A DNA stretch of 64,000 nucleotides from JAWPMT01 sp965267435 (GCA_965267435.1 OZ253960.1:4278001-4342000), one strand, 5' to 3'; positions 1-8,467 are shown, numbered from the stretch's first letter. Made by a program: numbers and translations. Notes: a model not told the origin generated them from the sequence alone.

Positions 1-239
1 GCGTCGGTGGGGTGGAGCATCGCGGAACGTGGCATCTCTCGACGACGGTTTTTAGGTCAATTTGGGGTGGGGGGCGCACTGCCAGCCGCACGGTGCCATC
101 GCACGTATCCACCTTGCGCCGGGTCCAGCCTGCGACCGCGCGGTCAGCGCATTGGCCAGTCTTGTCTGGCCTTTCGGCTTGTGCTAGTAACCGTCACTGC
201 GAGGATAGACATTCGGTGCCCAAACGCATAAAAAGGAGG
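1..239. other. Non-coding, repeat-like left edge
   Basis: No convincing gene. The two short open frames here overlap each other and encode Arg/Cys/Ser-rich peptides without a recognisable domain. The GC-rich sequence, with small palindromes (GGCCAG..CTGGCC near 155-170) and a GTGCTAGTAAC motif near 180-190, resembles the intergenic repeats found further into the window, especially the one at 14016. It may be the tail of another copy of that family. This is a visual judgement only. Confidence 0.35.
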
Positions 240-384
240 TGACAGATAAAAAAATATCAGTAGGGTAATCCCCGGATTTATTCCGGGGTCCCCTCTAATA
301 AAAGATGTAATCTTTCAAAGTAAGGAGATCCCGGAACAGGTGCTACCGGCGAGGTCCGGGAATGGTGATATTTTTTATCTGTCA
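240..384. repeat. MITE-like palindromic element with terminal inverted repeats
   Basis: The ends are near-perfect inverted repeats: TGACAGATAAAAAAATATCA at 240-259, and at 366-384 its complement with one A/T pair fewer. Inside are two further hairpins: CCCCGGA/TCCGGGG at 270-288, and TCCCGGA at 329-335 pairing with TCCGGGA at 355-361. The length (145 bp), terminal inverted repeats and lack of coding capacity fit a miniature inverted-repeat element, though a long structured RNA or bidirectional terminator is possible. No target-site duplication is clear. Confidence 0.5.
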
Positions 385-532
385 TCGGTAGGTACTTGCC
401 ATGGGTTTCGAATAAGAGTGGAACTGAAGGGTCTGCTTGGCACGACAAAAGGAATAAGCCTCAAAGTCATTGAGGGATCATTCAAATCTTAGTCAGCACA
501 ATATCCTTCACAATATTTATCTTAACTCCTAT

Positions 533-1546
533 ATGCGGCGAGCCGACGATATACCATCTGCGATTGTCAACCTTAGACTTGCAGTGGCTGAAAAGTATGG
601 AGCCAATAAGGACCAAATAATTGAGGAGTTAGGTCTCGACAGAGTGGCATTGGCGGATCCGCAAGGCAGGATCACGGTTGAAGACACCATGCGCGTTTGG
701 GAAGGCATAATCCGCCAAACCGGGTATGAATACATTGGGCTTGAATGCGGTACTCGTGCCAGGTTTCAAACGATGGGAACGTTGGGGTATGTCATGATGA
801 ACTCCCCATCAGTGGCGGCAGCATACGAAAAGATGTGTACCTACCAGCGGCTGGTGATGTCTGTACTGCAACTCACAATGCTATATGACAAAGACACGGT
901 CACACTAGAAGGCGAAATGATCGTGCCATGGCGTGATGATTTTCGCTACACGATGGACTTTATGTTTGCCGGTCATTGCACAGTAATAAAGAATTTTACC
1001 TCTGAGGAAATAAGGCCCATTGAGGTGGGATTGAATTATCCCACTCCGCCGGACTTGAGACGCTATCACGAAATTTTCGGAAACGTGCCTATTACATTCA
1101 ACCTCGAAAAGCCATACCTAAAGTATCGAAAGGAAGACATGGAGCTTCCAATTTTAGGTGTAGACAGTTCGCTTTTTGAGCACTTTGAATTGAAACTTGA
1201 GCAAATAGCCGAAGAACACAACCAAGTGAATAAGGCTACCAGGTCAGTAAAGCAGTTTATCCTGGATCGCTTGAAAGCGGAAATACCGAGGATCGAGGAT
1301 GCCTCCAAGGAAATGGCTATGAGCGTAAGGTCATTACAGCAAGCCTTGAAGGATGAAGGCACGTCCTTCCAGAAGCTACTCAACGAAGTACGCAAAGAGG
1401 TGTCCACAAAAAGATTACGAGACAAACAGCTCAATATCACTGAGGTCGCATTTCTAACCGGCTTTTCTGATATCTCGGTGTTCTCCAGAAGCTTCAAAAA
1501 ATGGACGGGCCTGACGCCCACTCAGTTCCAAATGCAGCTTTCCTAA
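533..1546 (+). CDS. AraC-family transcriptional regulator (Arabinose_bd-type sensor)
   Basis: Cytoplasmic DNA-binding regulator of about 337 aa. The N-terminal two thirds resemble the ligand-sensing domain found in OruR/ArgR-type AraC proteins (AVAEKYGANKDQI..., ...LGLECGTRARFQTMGTLGYVM). The last roughly 90 residues form the double helix-turn-helix AraC domain, with ITEVAFLTGFSDISVFSRSF and KKWTGLTPTQF near the end. I chose the ATG at 533; the same frame also opens with TTG at 470, but that extension looks unlike protein. It lies just upstream of a secreted beta-barrel-like protein and an SRPBCC protein on the same strand, which are likely targets. The ligand is unknown. Confidence 0.85.
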   Translation: MRRADDIPSAIVNLRLAVAEKYGANKDQIIEELGLDRVALADPQGRITVEDTMRVWEGIIRQTGYEYIGLECGTRARFQTMGTLGYVMMNSPSVAAAYEKMCTYQRLVMSVLQLTMLYDKDTVTLEGEMIVPWRDDFRYTMDFMFAGHCTVIKNFTSEEIRPIEVGLNYPTPPDLRRYHEIFGNVPITFNLEKPYLKYRKEDMELPILGVDSSLFEHFELKLEQIAEEHNQVNKATRSVKQFILDRLKAEIPRIEDASKEMAMSVRSLQQALKDEGTSFQKLLNEVRKEVSTKRLRDKQLNITEVAFLTGFSDISVFSRSFKKWTGLTPTQFQMQLS

Positions 1547-1653
1547 GCTTTTCTTAACTATTCGCGCAAATGGTCAAATCAATTGCGCCAAGTGTCAACT
1601 GATCCATTCATGATCGTCGGACTTTTGAATCATAATCATTCAAAAAGACAATC

Positions 1654-2205
1654 ATGAAAAAGTTATCACTCACCATCGGGATCCTTGTAGCAGCCATCAC
1701 TTTGACTAGCGCTCAGGACAATCATTTTGAAATCGAACTTGACCCATTGGCTTATGCACTAGGTGGAGGGTCGGGGCATGTGGCTTACGCCTTCAAAAAC
1801 GAACGGATCCAGCTTGGATTTGGCATGTTGGACTTACCAGAAGGAATGCAAAACCATGAAGGGATCTCGGAAAGCTTCAAAGCCATTTCACTTAAGTGGG
1901 ATTACTTCTTCGGAAGGGAAGATGCCACGCAGGGATTTTTTGCCGGGCCCACTTTCGACTACTTATTCTTGACATATGACGATGGTCAAGACCAGTTTGA
2001 GGAAAACCAGCTGGCCCTGGGTATTCGCGCTGGCTACAAGATTGACCTGTTCAAAAACAGCTACAAGCTGAGTGGGCTGTATCTAACTCCATGGATGGGC
2101 GCCAGTGTCTTCACCAACCCAGGTGACATAGCAGTGGGCGATCAAACTTACTCAAGAAAGGCCGTCACCTTCTTCCCAACCGTACATCTTGGCTGGTCAT
2201 TCTAA
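1654..2205 (+). CDS. Secreted outer-membrane beta-barrel-like protein, function unknown
   Basis: 183 aa with a clear signal peptide (residues 1-20, ending ...LTSAQ). The mature part is rich in alternating aromatic and polar strands, has several Gly-rich turns (GGGSGHVAYAF, LALGIRAGYKI) and ends in a terminal Phe (HLGWSF), as outer-membrane barrels often do. No enzymatic motif is visible. It follows the AraC regulator by 107 bp and precedes the SRPBCC gene by 29 bp, so the three may form a regulator-target unit. I do not recognise a specific family. Confidence 0.7.
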   Translation: MKKLSLTIGILVAAITLTSAQDNHFEIELDPLAYALGGGSGHVAYAFKNERIQLGFGMLDLPEGMQNHEGISESFKAISLKWDYFFGREDATQGFFAGPTFDYLFLTYDDGQDQFEENQLALGIRAGYKIDLFKNSYKLSGLYLTPWMGASVFTNPGDIAVGDQTYSRKAVTFFPTVHLGWSF

Positions 2206-2234
2206 TCACACGCTTACCTTTAAACTAAACGATC

Positions 2235-2759
2235 ATGAAAATGACACTATCAATCATAGGAATTGTGCTCGCATCTATCGCTGTAATTCTTCTTACATTG
2301 AATGTGACCACAGATAGACGTATCAAGACTGAAATCGTCATCAACGCCAAGCCCGACAAGGTTTGGGCAGTACTCATGAATCATGAGGCTTACCCCGAAT
2401 GGAATCCCTTTATCAGGGAATTATCTGGAAGCTCAGAAGTAGGGGAATTTTTGAATGCTACCATCCAAGCCGAAGGAAAAGATCCAATGAACTTTAAACC
2501 TGAAGTGCTGGTAAACCGGGCAAATGAAGAATTTAGATGGATTGGGAAATTGGGCGTCAAAGGAGTCGCAGACGGAGAGCATTATTTCATCCTTGAAGCA
2601 GAAGGGGATAACAAAACCAAACTCATTCATGGAGAGTCTTTTACTGGAATCCTTTCTGGGCTATTGATGAAAATATTAGGACAAGACACCCACAAAGGTT
2701 TCAATTCGATGAATGAAGCATTGAAGATAAGGGTGGAAAGTGATCAGAAAATGCTGTAA
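2235..2759 (+). CDS. Membrane-anchored SRPBCC (START/polyketide-cyclase-like) protein
   Basis: 174 aa. A hydrophobic N-terminal segment (about residues 4-24) is followed by an SRPBCC fold signature: IVINAKPDKVWAVLMNHEAY at the start of the helix-grip domain, PEWNPF, and a C-terminal helix. Members of this superfamily bind hydrophobic ligands in a deep pocket; the ligand here cannot be told. The gene lies 29 bp after the barrel-like protein and is probably cotranscribed with it. It is followed by a long repeat-bearing gap. Confidence 0.75.
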   Translation: MKMTLSIIGIVLASIAVILLTLNVTTDRRIKTEIVINAKPDKVWAVLMNHEAYPEWNPFIRELSGSSEVGEFLNATIQAEGKDPMNFKPEVLVNRANEEFRWIGKLGVKGVADGEHYFILEAEGDNKTKLIHGESFTGILSGLLMKILGQDTHKGFNSMNEALKIRVESDQKML

Positions 2760-2765
2760 GAACAG

Positions 2766-2936
2766 ATGCCAACAAATGATATAGCACATGCCTCTACCGA
2801 GATACTTGAAACTGAAATGCAAAACCGATACTTCAGTAGATAGCAAAAAGTTCAGGGGCACGTGCCATCTCTGGTTAGGCTTTTTGAAGGTTATGTCTAC
2901 AGTCAGCTGCTTCAAACCGAACCTCCCAACTTCTAG
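2766..2936 (+). pseudogene. Possible broken short gene with in-frame TAG
   Basis: An ATG opens at 2766, only 6 bp after the previous stop. It reads 25 codons (MPTNDIAHASTEILETEMQN..) to a TAG at 2841-2843. The same frame continues without interruption for 30 more protein-like codons (QKVQGHVPSLVRLFEGYVYS..) to the TAG at 2934-2936. One stop in an otherwise protein-like frame suggests a decayed small gene. Chance cannot be excluded at this length, and no family is recognised. Confidence 0.3.
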
Positions 2937-2943
2937 AAAAACG

Positions 2944-3146
2944 GCTTACAACAATCACTATACGTCATGGCTGGGCGTCTCCGGCTGGGCGCACCACGCA
3001 AAACTGTTGCTAGCAAAGAGTGTTGTCCCGATCCCGATAGCTATCGGATCGGGATCAGGAGGTGGCGCTCCTGCCCATACCGGTCTCCGGCCATAGTCCT
3101 CTGGCGACGAATCGCAGGCAGGCGGGGCATAGTTGTAGCGTTAGCA
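2944..3146 (+). repeat. Intergenic attC-like repeat, copy 1
   Basis: Non-coding block in the 453-bp gap between the SRPBCC gene and the alpha/beta hydrolase gene. It starts with a GCTTACAAC box and ends with GTAGCGTTAGCA. At 3098-3145 it contains the 48-nt unit (CCTCTGGCGACGAATCGCAG...) that recurs at 4046 and 6058. It also holds a strong palindrome at 3027-3053. The open frames crossing this block are composition artefacts of its GC-rich repeats. Confidence 0.6.
3027..3053. repeat. Palindrome centred on CGATAGCTATCG
   Basis: Near-perfect inverted repeat CCCGATCCCGATAGC / TATCGGATCGGG, able to form a stem of about 12-13 bp. The same core recurs at 19640-19655 (CCCGATAGCTATCGGG) and, shorter, at 22732-22743. 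All three sit inside intergenic repeat blocks. Confidence 0.65.
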
Positions 3147-3212
3147 TTTTAGGTATTCGCTTTCATCAAAACAAAGGGTTATTTTAAGATTGAAAAAAAT
3201 AAACTGATCAAT

Positions 3213-4016
3213 ATGACCTCGAAAGGTAAACTAGTCCTTGGCTTTCTGATGTCCATAGCGTGCGGAAATGTTATTGCTCAAAACTTACCCGATAGCCAAT
3301 ATTTTGACGCTAATGGTGTTAGCATCCATTATGTCGAGCAGGGTGCTGGCGAGGCTGTCATCTTGATGCATGGATATACAAGGAGTGTTAGTGATTGGTC
3401 ACAGTTGGAAATGTTCAAAAGCCTTGCGCAGGACTATCGTGTCATTGCCTTCGATGCCAGAGGACACGGAAAGAGCGACAAGCCATCCGAGAGCTCAGCG
3501 TACGGTCTTGAGATGAGCCGGGACATTATTCGGCTATTAGATCATCTCGATATTAATAAAGCCCATATCATAGCCTCCTCCATGGGCGGACGCATATTTG
3601 GCCCCTTGCTTGCAACCCACCCCGACCGACTCCTAACTGTGACCTTCATTGGATTTGCGCCTGTTTGGAACTGGAGTGCCAGTGCCCAGGAAGCTATAGA
3701 AAGGAGGTCAAAAAATATGCTAAGTAACCCGCCTCAAAGATTAATAGATCAAGGTCAGGACACGCAAGCCCTCGGCCTACTCGTGCTAGGGTTCTCGGAG
3801 CTCGTCGTAAGCGAACAGGATCTTCGAAATGTGCAGGTACCAACATTTGCCATTGTTGGAAGCGAAGATCGTAATCTTGCTCGCATGAAAGAGCTAAAGA
3901 CTTTGATGTCAGACATGGAGATATTAGTCATCGATGGAGAGGGGCACGGGTTGGCCAATGTAGCTCGTCACCAAGAGTTTGTTACTTCTATACGATCGTT
4001 CATTGCCGACCATTGA
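3213..4016 (+). CDS. Secreted alpha/beta hydrolase
   Basis: 267 aa serine hydrolase with a signal peptide (residues 1-23, ending ..VIAQ). Oxyanion-hole strand LMHGYTRS is at 52-59 and DARGHGKSD at 81-89. The nucleophile elbow ASSMGG has Ser123, with Ala instead of the usual first Gly. The acid is probably the Asp in VGSEDRNL, and the His is in GEGHGLANV. The family includes esterases, epoxide hydrolases and haloperoxidase-like enzymes; the substrate cannot be inferred. It stands alone, with a repeat block on each side. Confidence 0.85.
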   Translation: MTSKGKLVLGFLMSIACGNVIAQNLPDSQYFDANGVSIHYVEQGAGEAVILMHGYTRSVSDWSQLEMFKSLAQDYRVIAFDARGHGKSDKPSESSAYGLEMSRDIIRLLDHLDINKAHIIASSMGGRIFGPLLATHPDRLLTVTFIGFAPVWNWSASAQEAIERRSKNMLSNPPQRLIDQGQDTQALGLLVLGFSELVVSEQDLRNVQVPTFAIVGSEDRNLARMKELKTLMSDMEILVIDGEGHGLANVARHQEFVTSIRSFIADH

Positions 4017-4045
4017 CCTGATGTCTGATAGAAGCTCAATATTGG

Positions 4046-4093
4046 CCTCTGGCGACGGATCGCAGGCAGGCGTCGCATAGTTCTAGCGATAGC
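4046..4093 (+). repeat. Intergenic attC-like repeat, copy 2 (short)
   Basis: 48-nt unit beginning CCTCTGGCGACGGATCGCAG and ending GCGATAGC. It is almost identical to 3098-3145 and closely related to 6058-6100. It lies between two + strand genes, after the alpha/beta hydrolase. Confidence 0.6.
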
Positions 4094-4142
4094 GACACTA
4101 ACTCCTCATTCCTTACCTATAACCCAACATTGTCAACATAAA

Positions 4143-5261
4143 GTGAAAATAAGTCCAAAAGCGAAAAGAAACATTTCAAGGATTACTCCCTTCGCGATAA
4201 TCTGGGTATTGAGTGGATGGATAACTGATATAACTGAGATCGGAATAACACGTAACCAAAACCTCAATCCAGATACAGATATTTCCTTCACCATCCCTGT
4301 GCTGATTTTTGCTAGTCTGGCAAATGCCCTGGTTGGACTTATTGTAGGGGCTTTAGAAGTGGTTTATTTAGAAAAGAGATTCTCAAACCGAACACTGTGG
4401 GCTAAGCTTCTTTACAAATTCCTCATCTACCTCACCTTAATCATTGTCATTATCGTCATCTTCTATCCGGTGGCCGTTGCGCTCGAAACAGGCACTAGTC
4501 TTCTAGCAGTTGATGCCTGGCAAAAACTGGGTAGGTTTCTCATAAGTATCTCTTTTCTTGTCACGTTATTTCATTTGTCCGTCAGGCTTGTATTCAGCTT
4601 GATCTATTCAGCTATCAGTGAAAACTTAGGTCATCATCTGTTTCTAAATTTTTTCTCTGGGAAATACCATCAACCCAAAATCGAAAAGCGGATCTTCATG
4701 TTCCTGGACATGAAATCTTCGACTACCATAGCCGAAGCGCTAGGTCACATAAAATACTTCAAACTACTGGACACCTATTACAAAATTATGTCAGACCCCA
4801 TCATCAATTCTTTCGGTGAAGTCTACCAGTACATAGGAGATGAAATCGTGATTTCATGGAACCCTAACAAGGGGTTTGACCGGGCAAACTGCATCAAATG
4901 CTTCTTTGATATACGCGATCAACTCAATGAACAAAAAGAAGACCTATGTAATGAGTTTGGCTTTGAAATTGGTTTCAAAGCTGGGATTCATTTCGGTGAA
5001 GTCACCATTGGAGAAATTGGAGATTTGAAAAAGGAAATCGTGTTTACCGGGGATGTCTTAAATACGACCGCAAGGATCCAAGGTCTCTGCAAGGAACTAA
5101 AATCAGACTTACTGATCTCAGGTGCCATTAAAGAATTATTGCCCCCTTCCGACTATCAATATATCTCTAAAGGAGAAATACAACTGAAAGGAAGAAATAA
5201 GAGAGAAGAACTATTTAGCGTAGGTTTAGAAGAGAAGCTAATAATAGATAACAATACATAA
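4143..5261 (+). CDS. Membrane-bound class III adenylate/guanylate cyclase
   Basis: 372 aa, GTG start. The N-terminal ~160 residues hold four probable membrane helices (about 15-30, 50-75, 90-115, 135-158). The C-terminal cyclase homology domain spans about 180-365. Metal-binding Asp189 is in FLDMKSST and Asp233 in YIGDEIVISW. The base/transition-state block FTGDVLNTTARIQ supplies Asp304, Asn307 and Arg311. All catalytic positions I can place are present, so it is probably active and makes cyclic nucleotide. The membrane part resembles that of other Bacteroidota cyclases but no named sensor domain is recognised. No cyclic-nucleotide effector is nearby. Confidence 0.85.
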   Translation: MKISPKAKRNISRITPFAIIWVLSGWITDITEIGITRNQNLNPDTDISFTIPVLIFASLANALVGLIVGALEVVYLEKRFSNRTLWAKLLYKFLIYLTLIIVIIVIFYPVAVALETGTSLLAVDAWQKLGRFLISISFLVTLFHLSVRLVFSLIYSAISENLGHHLFLNFFSGKYHQPKIEKRIFMFLDMKSSTTIAEALGHIKYFKLLDTYYKIMSDPIINSFGEVYQYIGDEIVISWNPNKGFDRANCIKCFFDIRDQLNEQKEDLCNEFGFEIGFKAGIHFGEVTIGEIGDLKKEIVFTGDVLNTTARIQGLCKELKSDLLISGAIKELLPPSDYQYISKGEIQLKGRNKREELFSVGLEEKLIIDNNT

Positions 5262-5361
5262 CTCACATTAACGCGGTCTACACGAAGCCGCTATTTTGGA
5301 GTTATTAAGCAACTGTGGGAGCATCATATGACGCATCGTTTCATGCAATATAGAAATAGAG

Positions 5362-5784
5362 ATGATTGGAAATAAGGTCAAGGGCTTAGGAGAAATAGTT
5401 CTGCGAGTAAATGATATGGAATCGATGAAAGATTTCTATGGGAACACTATCGGATTTGAATTAATGTATGAATCCGATAATTATACGTTTTTCAAAATCG
5501 CAGATGGTGTTGGTGGGCATACGCAAACCTTGGCATTATTTGCAAAGAATAATCTAACTGCCTTTGGACAAGAGTTAAAAGCCATAGAACCAAAGAATAC
5601 TACATTACACCATTTCGCTCTCGAAATCGAAAAATCAGACTATGAAGAACTGCTGATTTTATGTAAACAGAGTAACATCGAGTATGTCACCGAGATATTT
5701 GAATGGGTCAAATGGAGATCCATATTCATCAAAGATCCAGAATCGAATATTGTTGAATTTGTTTGTCATGATCCCGAGATTTAG
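5362..5784 (+). CDS. VOC-superfamily (glyoxalase/bleomycin-resistance-like) protein
   Basis: 140 aa cytoplasmic protein with the paired beta-alpha-beta-beta-beta layout of vicinal oxygen chelate proteins: GEIVLRVNDMESMKDFYGNT at the start, LHHFALEIE in the middle and FIKDPESNIVEFVCHDPEI at the end. Possible metal ligands are His62-like and the C-terminal Glu/His (IVEFVCH). The reaction and ligand cannot be assigned from sequence. It is a single gene followed by repeat copy 3. Confidence 0.8.
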   Translation: MIGNKVKGLGEIVLRVNDMESMKDFYGNTIGFELMYESDNYTFFKIADGVGGHTQTLALFAKNNLTAFGQELKAIEPKNTTLHHFALEIEKSDYEELLILCKQSNIEYVTEIFEWVKWRSIFIKDPESNIVEFVCHDPEI

Positions 5785-5903
5785 AAATGCATTCAACACT
5801 ATGTATGAAATCATAGCCGCACAAGGCATGCGCTCATTCCTATGCTCAACTCATACGTACGTTCTTTATCTGCAAGCCCCTTTCCCCTATTTGACATAAT
5901 GAG

Positions 5904-6100
5904 TTCGTACAACCAACGTCCTTGAAAACCCGAAGAAAAGCTTCGGCGGGCAAGTGTCGTAAGTCATGGTTGCACTAGATTGGAGGTAGTTAGCTACTGA
6001 ACTATTCCGGTCTCCAGCGGCTCGCTGTCGCCGAAGCTTTAGCGAAGGAGCCCATAGCCTCTGGCGTCGGATCGCAGCCAGGCGCTGCATAACTGTAGCT
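5904..6100 (+). repeat. Intergenic attC-like repeat, copy 3 (long form)
   Basis: Contains, in order: a CAACCAAC box, a hairpin (CCGAAG/CTTCGG around 5930-5946), the motif GGTTGCACTAGATTGGAGG..GTTAGCT at 5968-5995, and the CCTCTGGCG..GCATAACTGTAGCT unit at 6058-6100. It is the clearest example joining the two repeat motifs in one block. It sits between the VOC and amidohydrolase genes. Confidence 0.6.
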
Positions 6101-6103
6101 TAG

Positions 6104-7639
6104 ATGGCAATGAAAGCAAAAGACATGAGCAAATTCCTACATCCTATTACCGCCCAAATACTGAAAGTATTTCTGAGTTTTTGCATTGGAGGAAGTTGTC
6201 TTATCACCACGGCACAGCCTAAGGATCAGTTTGACATTGTCTTTTCAGGAGGAAGGATAATAGATCCTGAAACTGGATTGGATGCTGTAAGAAATATTGG
6301 CATACGGAATGGCCGGATAGTTCAAATCTCCACAAACCCTTTGATTGGGTTGGAAAATATTGACGTTTCAGGTCTTGTGGTCGCTCCCGGATTTATCGAC
6401 TTGCACGTCCATGGGATCAGTAATGTAGAGCAGGAATACCAGGTCCATGATGGTGTGACGACAGCATTGGAACTGGAGGCTGGAGTTCCGTTTCTTGATG
6501 CCTGGTATCTCTCCCGAGCTTCGAAAGCGTTGATCAATTATGGTGCAAGTGCTTCCTGGCCTTATAAAAGGGCTGAGGTGTTAGATCAATTTCGTGATCA
6601 ATTTCTAAAGCTAGGGGAGGAAGTCAAAGAAAAAGGATGGAGCGAAGTGGATCTTCCCATCGGCATTTCACTTCAATCAAACTACTCAACTCTTCAGCCC
6701 GAGGAAACGTCAGGCATGCTAGGAGGAGTAAAAGCCGCTCTTGAAAATGGGGCCGTGGGGATTGCGATTCCAGTAGGATACCTGCCTGGAGCAAGCCGAG
6801 AAGAGGTTTTTCGGATTTACCAATTTGCCAGTAAGTGGAATGCTCCAATTTTTACCCACGTCAGACCTGGAAATACGCTTGCCATCCAACAAGCCATCTC
6901 TGATGCAGCTGTGACCGGTGCTTCCTTGCATATTGTGCATATCAATAGTATGGCGCTGAGTGAAATAGAACTTGCTATTGAGATGGTGCAATCAGCGCAG
7001 AAACAGGGATTGGACATTACTACTGAATTGTATCCATATACGGCAGGCTCCACAAAGATTGAGTCGGCAAGATTTGACAAAGGTTGGCAGGAAGATCAAG
7101 GCATTACATACAAAGATCTTCAATGGGTAGAGACAGGAGAAAGGCTCACGAAAGAAACATTCGAAAATTATAGAAAGACCGGCGGCTGGGTTATCATTCA
7201 CAAAATGAAGCCTGAATGGATTCATGCCGGTATTGCTTCAAAAGGAACCATCATAGCCTCCGATGGCATGCCTTACTCTCCGGCTGCTCATCCCAGAACA
7301 GCAGGAACCTTTTCCAGAGTGCTTGGAAAATATGTGAGAGATGAGAATGTAATTGGTCTTCAAGAGGCTATTGAGAAAATGACCCTTTTACCCGCAAAAA
7401 GACTTGAAGGCATAGCTCCGTCTATGAGGTTCAAAGGACGTATTCAGATTGGGTGTGATGCTGACATCACGGTCTTTGATCCCCAAACAATTATTGATAA
7501 GGCAAGCTACGAAGACGGCCTGGCGTTCTCCGATGGAATTTATCATGTTTTGGTAAACGGTGTTTTCGTTTTAAAAAATGGGGAGACGGTGAGAGATGTT
7601 TATCCGGGGCAACCCGTATATGGAAAGTACAAACAATAG
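6104..7639 (+). CDS. Exported amidohydrolase (D-aminoacylase / N-acyl-D-amino-acid deacylase type)
   Basis: 511 aa metal-dependent amidohydrolase. A hydrophobic leader covers about residues 17-38 (...LITTAQP). The TIM-barrel core begins with GFIDLHVHG (metal ligands His101 and His103), then TALELEAG, THVRPGN (His), HIVHINS (His) and SDGMPYSP (Asp). A small beta-sandwich holds the termini (FSGGRIIDPETG, ADITVFDPQTI, LVNGVFVLKNGE). This order matches D-aminoacylase/dihydroorotase relatives. Start codons at 6104, 6110 and 6125 are all possible. Substrate specificity is inferred only to family level. Confidence 0.85.
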   Translation: MAMKAKDMSKFLHPITAQILKVFLSFCIGGSCLITTAQPKDQFDIVFSGGRIIDPETGLDAVRNIGIRNGRIVQISTNPLIGLENIDVSGLVVAPGFIDLHVHGISNVEQEYQVHDGVTTALELEAGVPFLDAWYLSRASKALINYGASASWPYKRAEVLDQFRDQFLKLGEEVKEKGWSEVDLPIGISLQSNYSTLQPEETSGMLGGVKAALENGAVGIAIPVGYLPGASREEVFRIYQFASKWNAPIFTHVRPGNTLAIQQAISDAAVTGASLHIVHINSMALSEIELAIEMVQSAQKQGLDITTELYPYTAGSTKIESARFDKGWQEDQGITYKDLQWVETGERLTKETFENYRKTGGWVIIHKMKPEWIHAGIASKGTIIASDGMPYSPAAHPRTAGTFSRVLGKYVRDENVIGLQEAIEKMTLLPAKRLEGIAPSMRFKGRIQIGCDADITVFDPQTIIDKASYEDGLAFSDGIYHVLVNGVFVLKNGETVRDVYPGQPVYGKYKQ

Positions 7640-7684
7640 AAGTTGGTCTTCAACAAAGGACATTCAAGCAAGGTAAAGAGTGAC

Positions 7685-7896
7685 ACTAACAAAAGATAAA
7701 ATGATAAATCGGGGTTCTCATAAGGGAGGAGCTGAACTATCGCGAGTGGTGGACATGCCTGTGTCATGGAACATGAATTGGATCCTGGCCAGGTACGGAT
7801 TGACTTTTGTTGGCGGTGCGCCGCTGCGATCAAGTCAAAATTGAAGGCCGGCAGATGTGATTAGCCATGGGTGAGCTATTTTGGAGGTAGTTAGCA
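7685..7896 (+). repeat. Intergenic attC-like repeat, copy 4
   Basis: Block in the 279-bp gap after the amidohydrolase gene. It starts with ACTAACAAAAGATAAAAT (7685-7702, repeated exactly at 22878-22895) and ends with GAGCTATTTTGGAGGTAG..TTAGC (7869-7896), a variant of the motif at 5968. The core boxes CTAAC and GTTAG at the two ends are complementary. Confidence 0.55.
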
Positions 7897-7918
7897 ACAA
7901 GGAGAACGGAACACGACA

Positions 7919-8461
7919 ATGAAAGACAGTCTTAAAGGATTTATTAAAGATATCATACCTGTTTTACTGGGAGTTTTAATTGCTCTATTGATCAACAGCT
8001 GGAATGATGCAAGAAAAGACAGAAATTATATAAAGAACTTCTACGTGTCTCTAAAGAAAGAATTCAATGAGACCAATGAGGAAATAAAGGACAAAACACC
8101 TTATCAAAAGACATTAGTTGACACCCTTCATTTTTATTCAAGAAATGAAAAGTTGGCATTAATAGATGTCATTGAAAAAGCAGGAGGTGTGAAAGGTCCT
8201 CGTATTAAACTGAATTATTGGAAAGCACTTTCCGATTCCAAAATAGAGCTCATTGCCTACGATAGGTTATCTATTTTGGCAGATATAGACGATGGAAACG
8301 AACTTTTGGTCCATCAACGAAATAAGATCTTAGACTACGTATATGACAATCTGACCGAGACGGGGGCGAAAGAAAAATTGATCCTTAAGTTAATGATGCA
8401 GGATCTGATGAGAACCCAATTGATCATACAACAGGACATCCTGAAAATACTGAATGAATAA
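7919..8461 (+). CDS. Membrane-anchored DUF6090-like protein, function unknown
   Basis: 180 aa. One N-terminal membrane helix (IIPVLLGVLIALLINSWNDA, about 12-31) is followed by a mostly helical, Lys/Glu-rich domain. The helix ending in LINSWND is typical of the Bacteroidota family annotated DUF6090, whose role is not known. It stands alone between repeat blocks; a GTTGCTAACAA box follows the stop by 6 bp. Confidence 0.65.
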   Translation: MKDSLKGFIKDIIPVLLGVLIALLINSWNDARKDRNYIKNFYVSLKKEFNETNEEIKDKTPYQKTLVDTLHFYSRNEKLALIDVIEKAGGVKGPRIKLNYWKALSDSKIELIAYDRLSILADIDDGNELLVHQRNKILDYVYDNLTETGAKEKLILKLMMQDLMRTQLIIQQDILKILNE

Positions 8462-8467
8462 ATGCCT

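Noticed and set aside
7..242. Two overlapping + strand frames of 74-76 codons at the left edge
   Set aside because: They overlap in different frames, are Arg/Ser/Cys-rich without domain features, and cross palindromic repeat-like DNA.
2788..3152. Open + strand frames across the gap before the alpha/beta hydrolase gene
   Set aside because: They run through repeat copy 1 and its palindrome; the protein sequence is low in structure and not gene-like.
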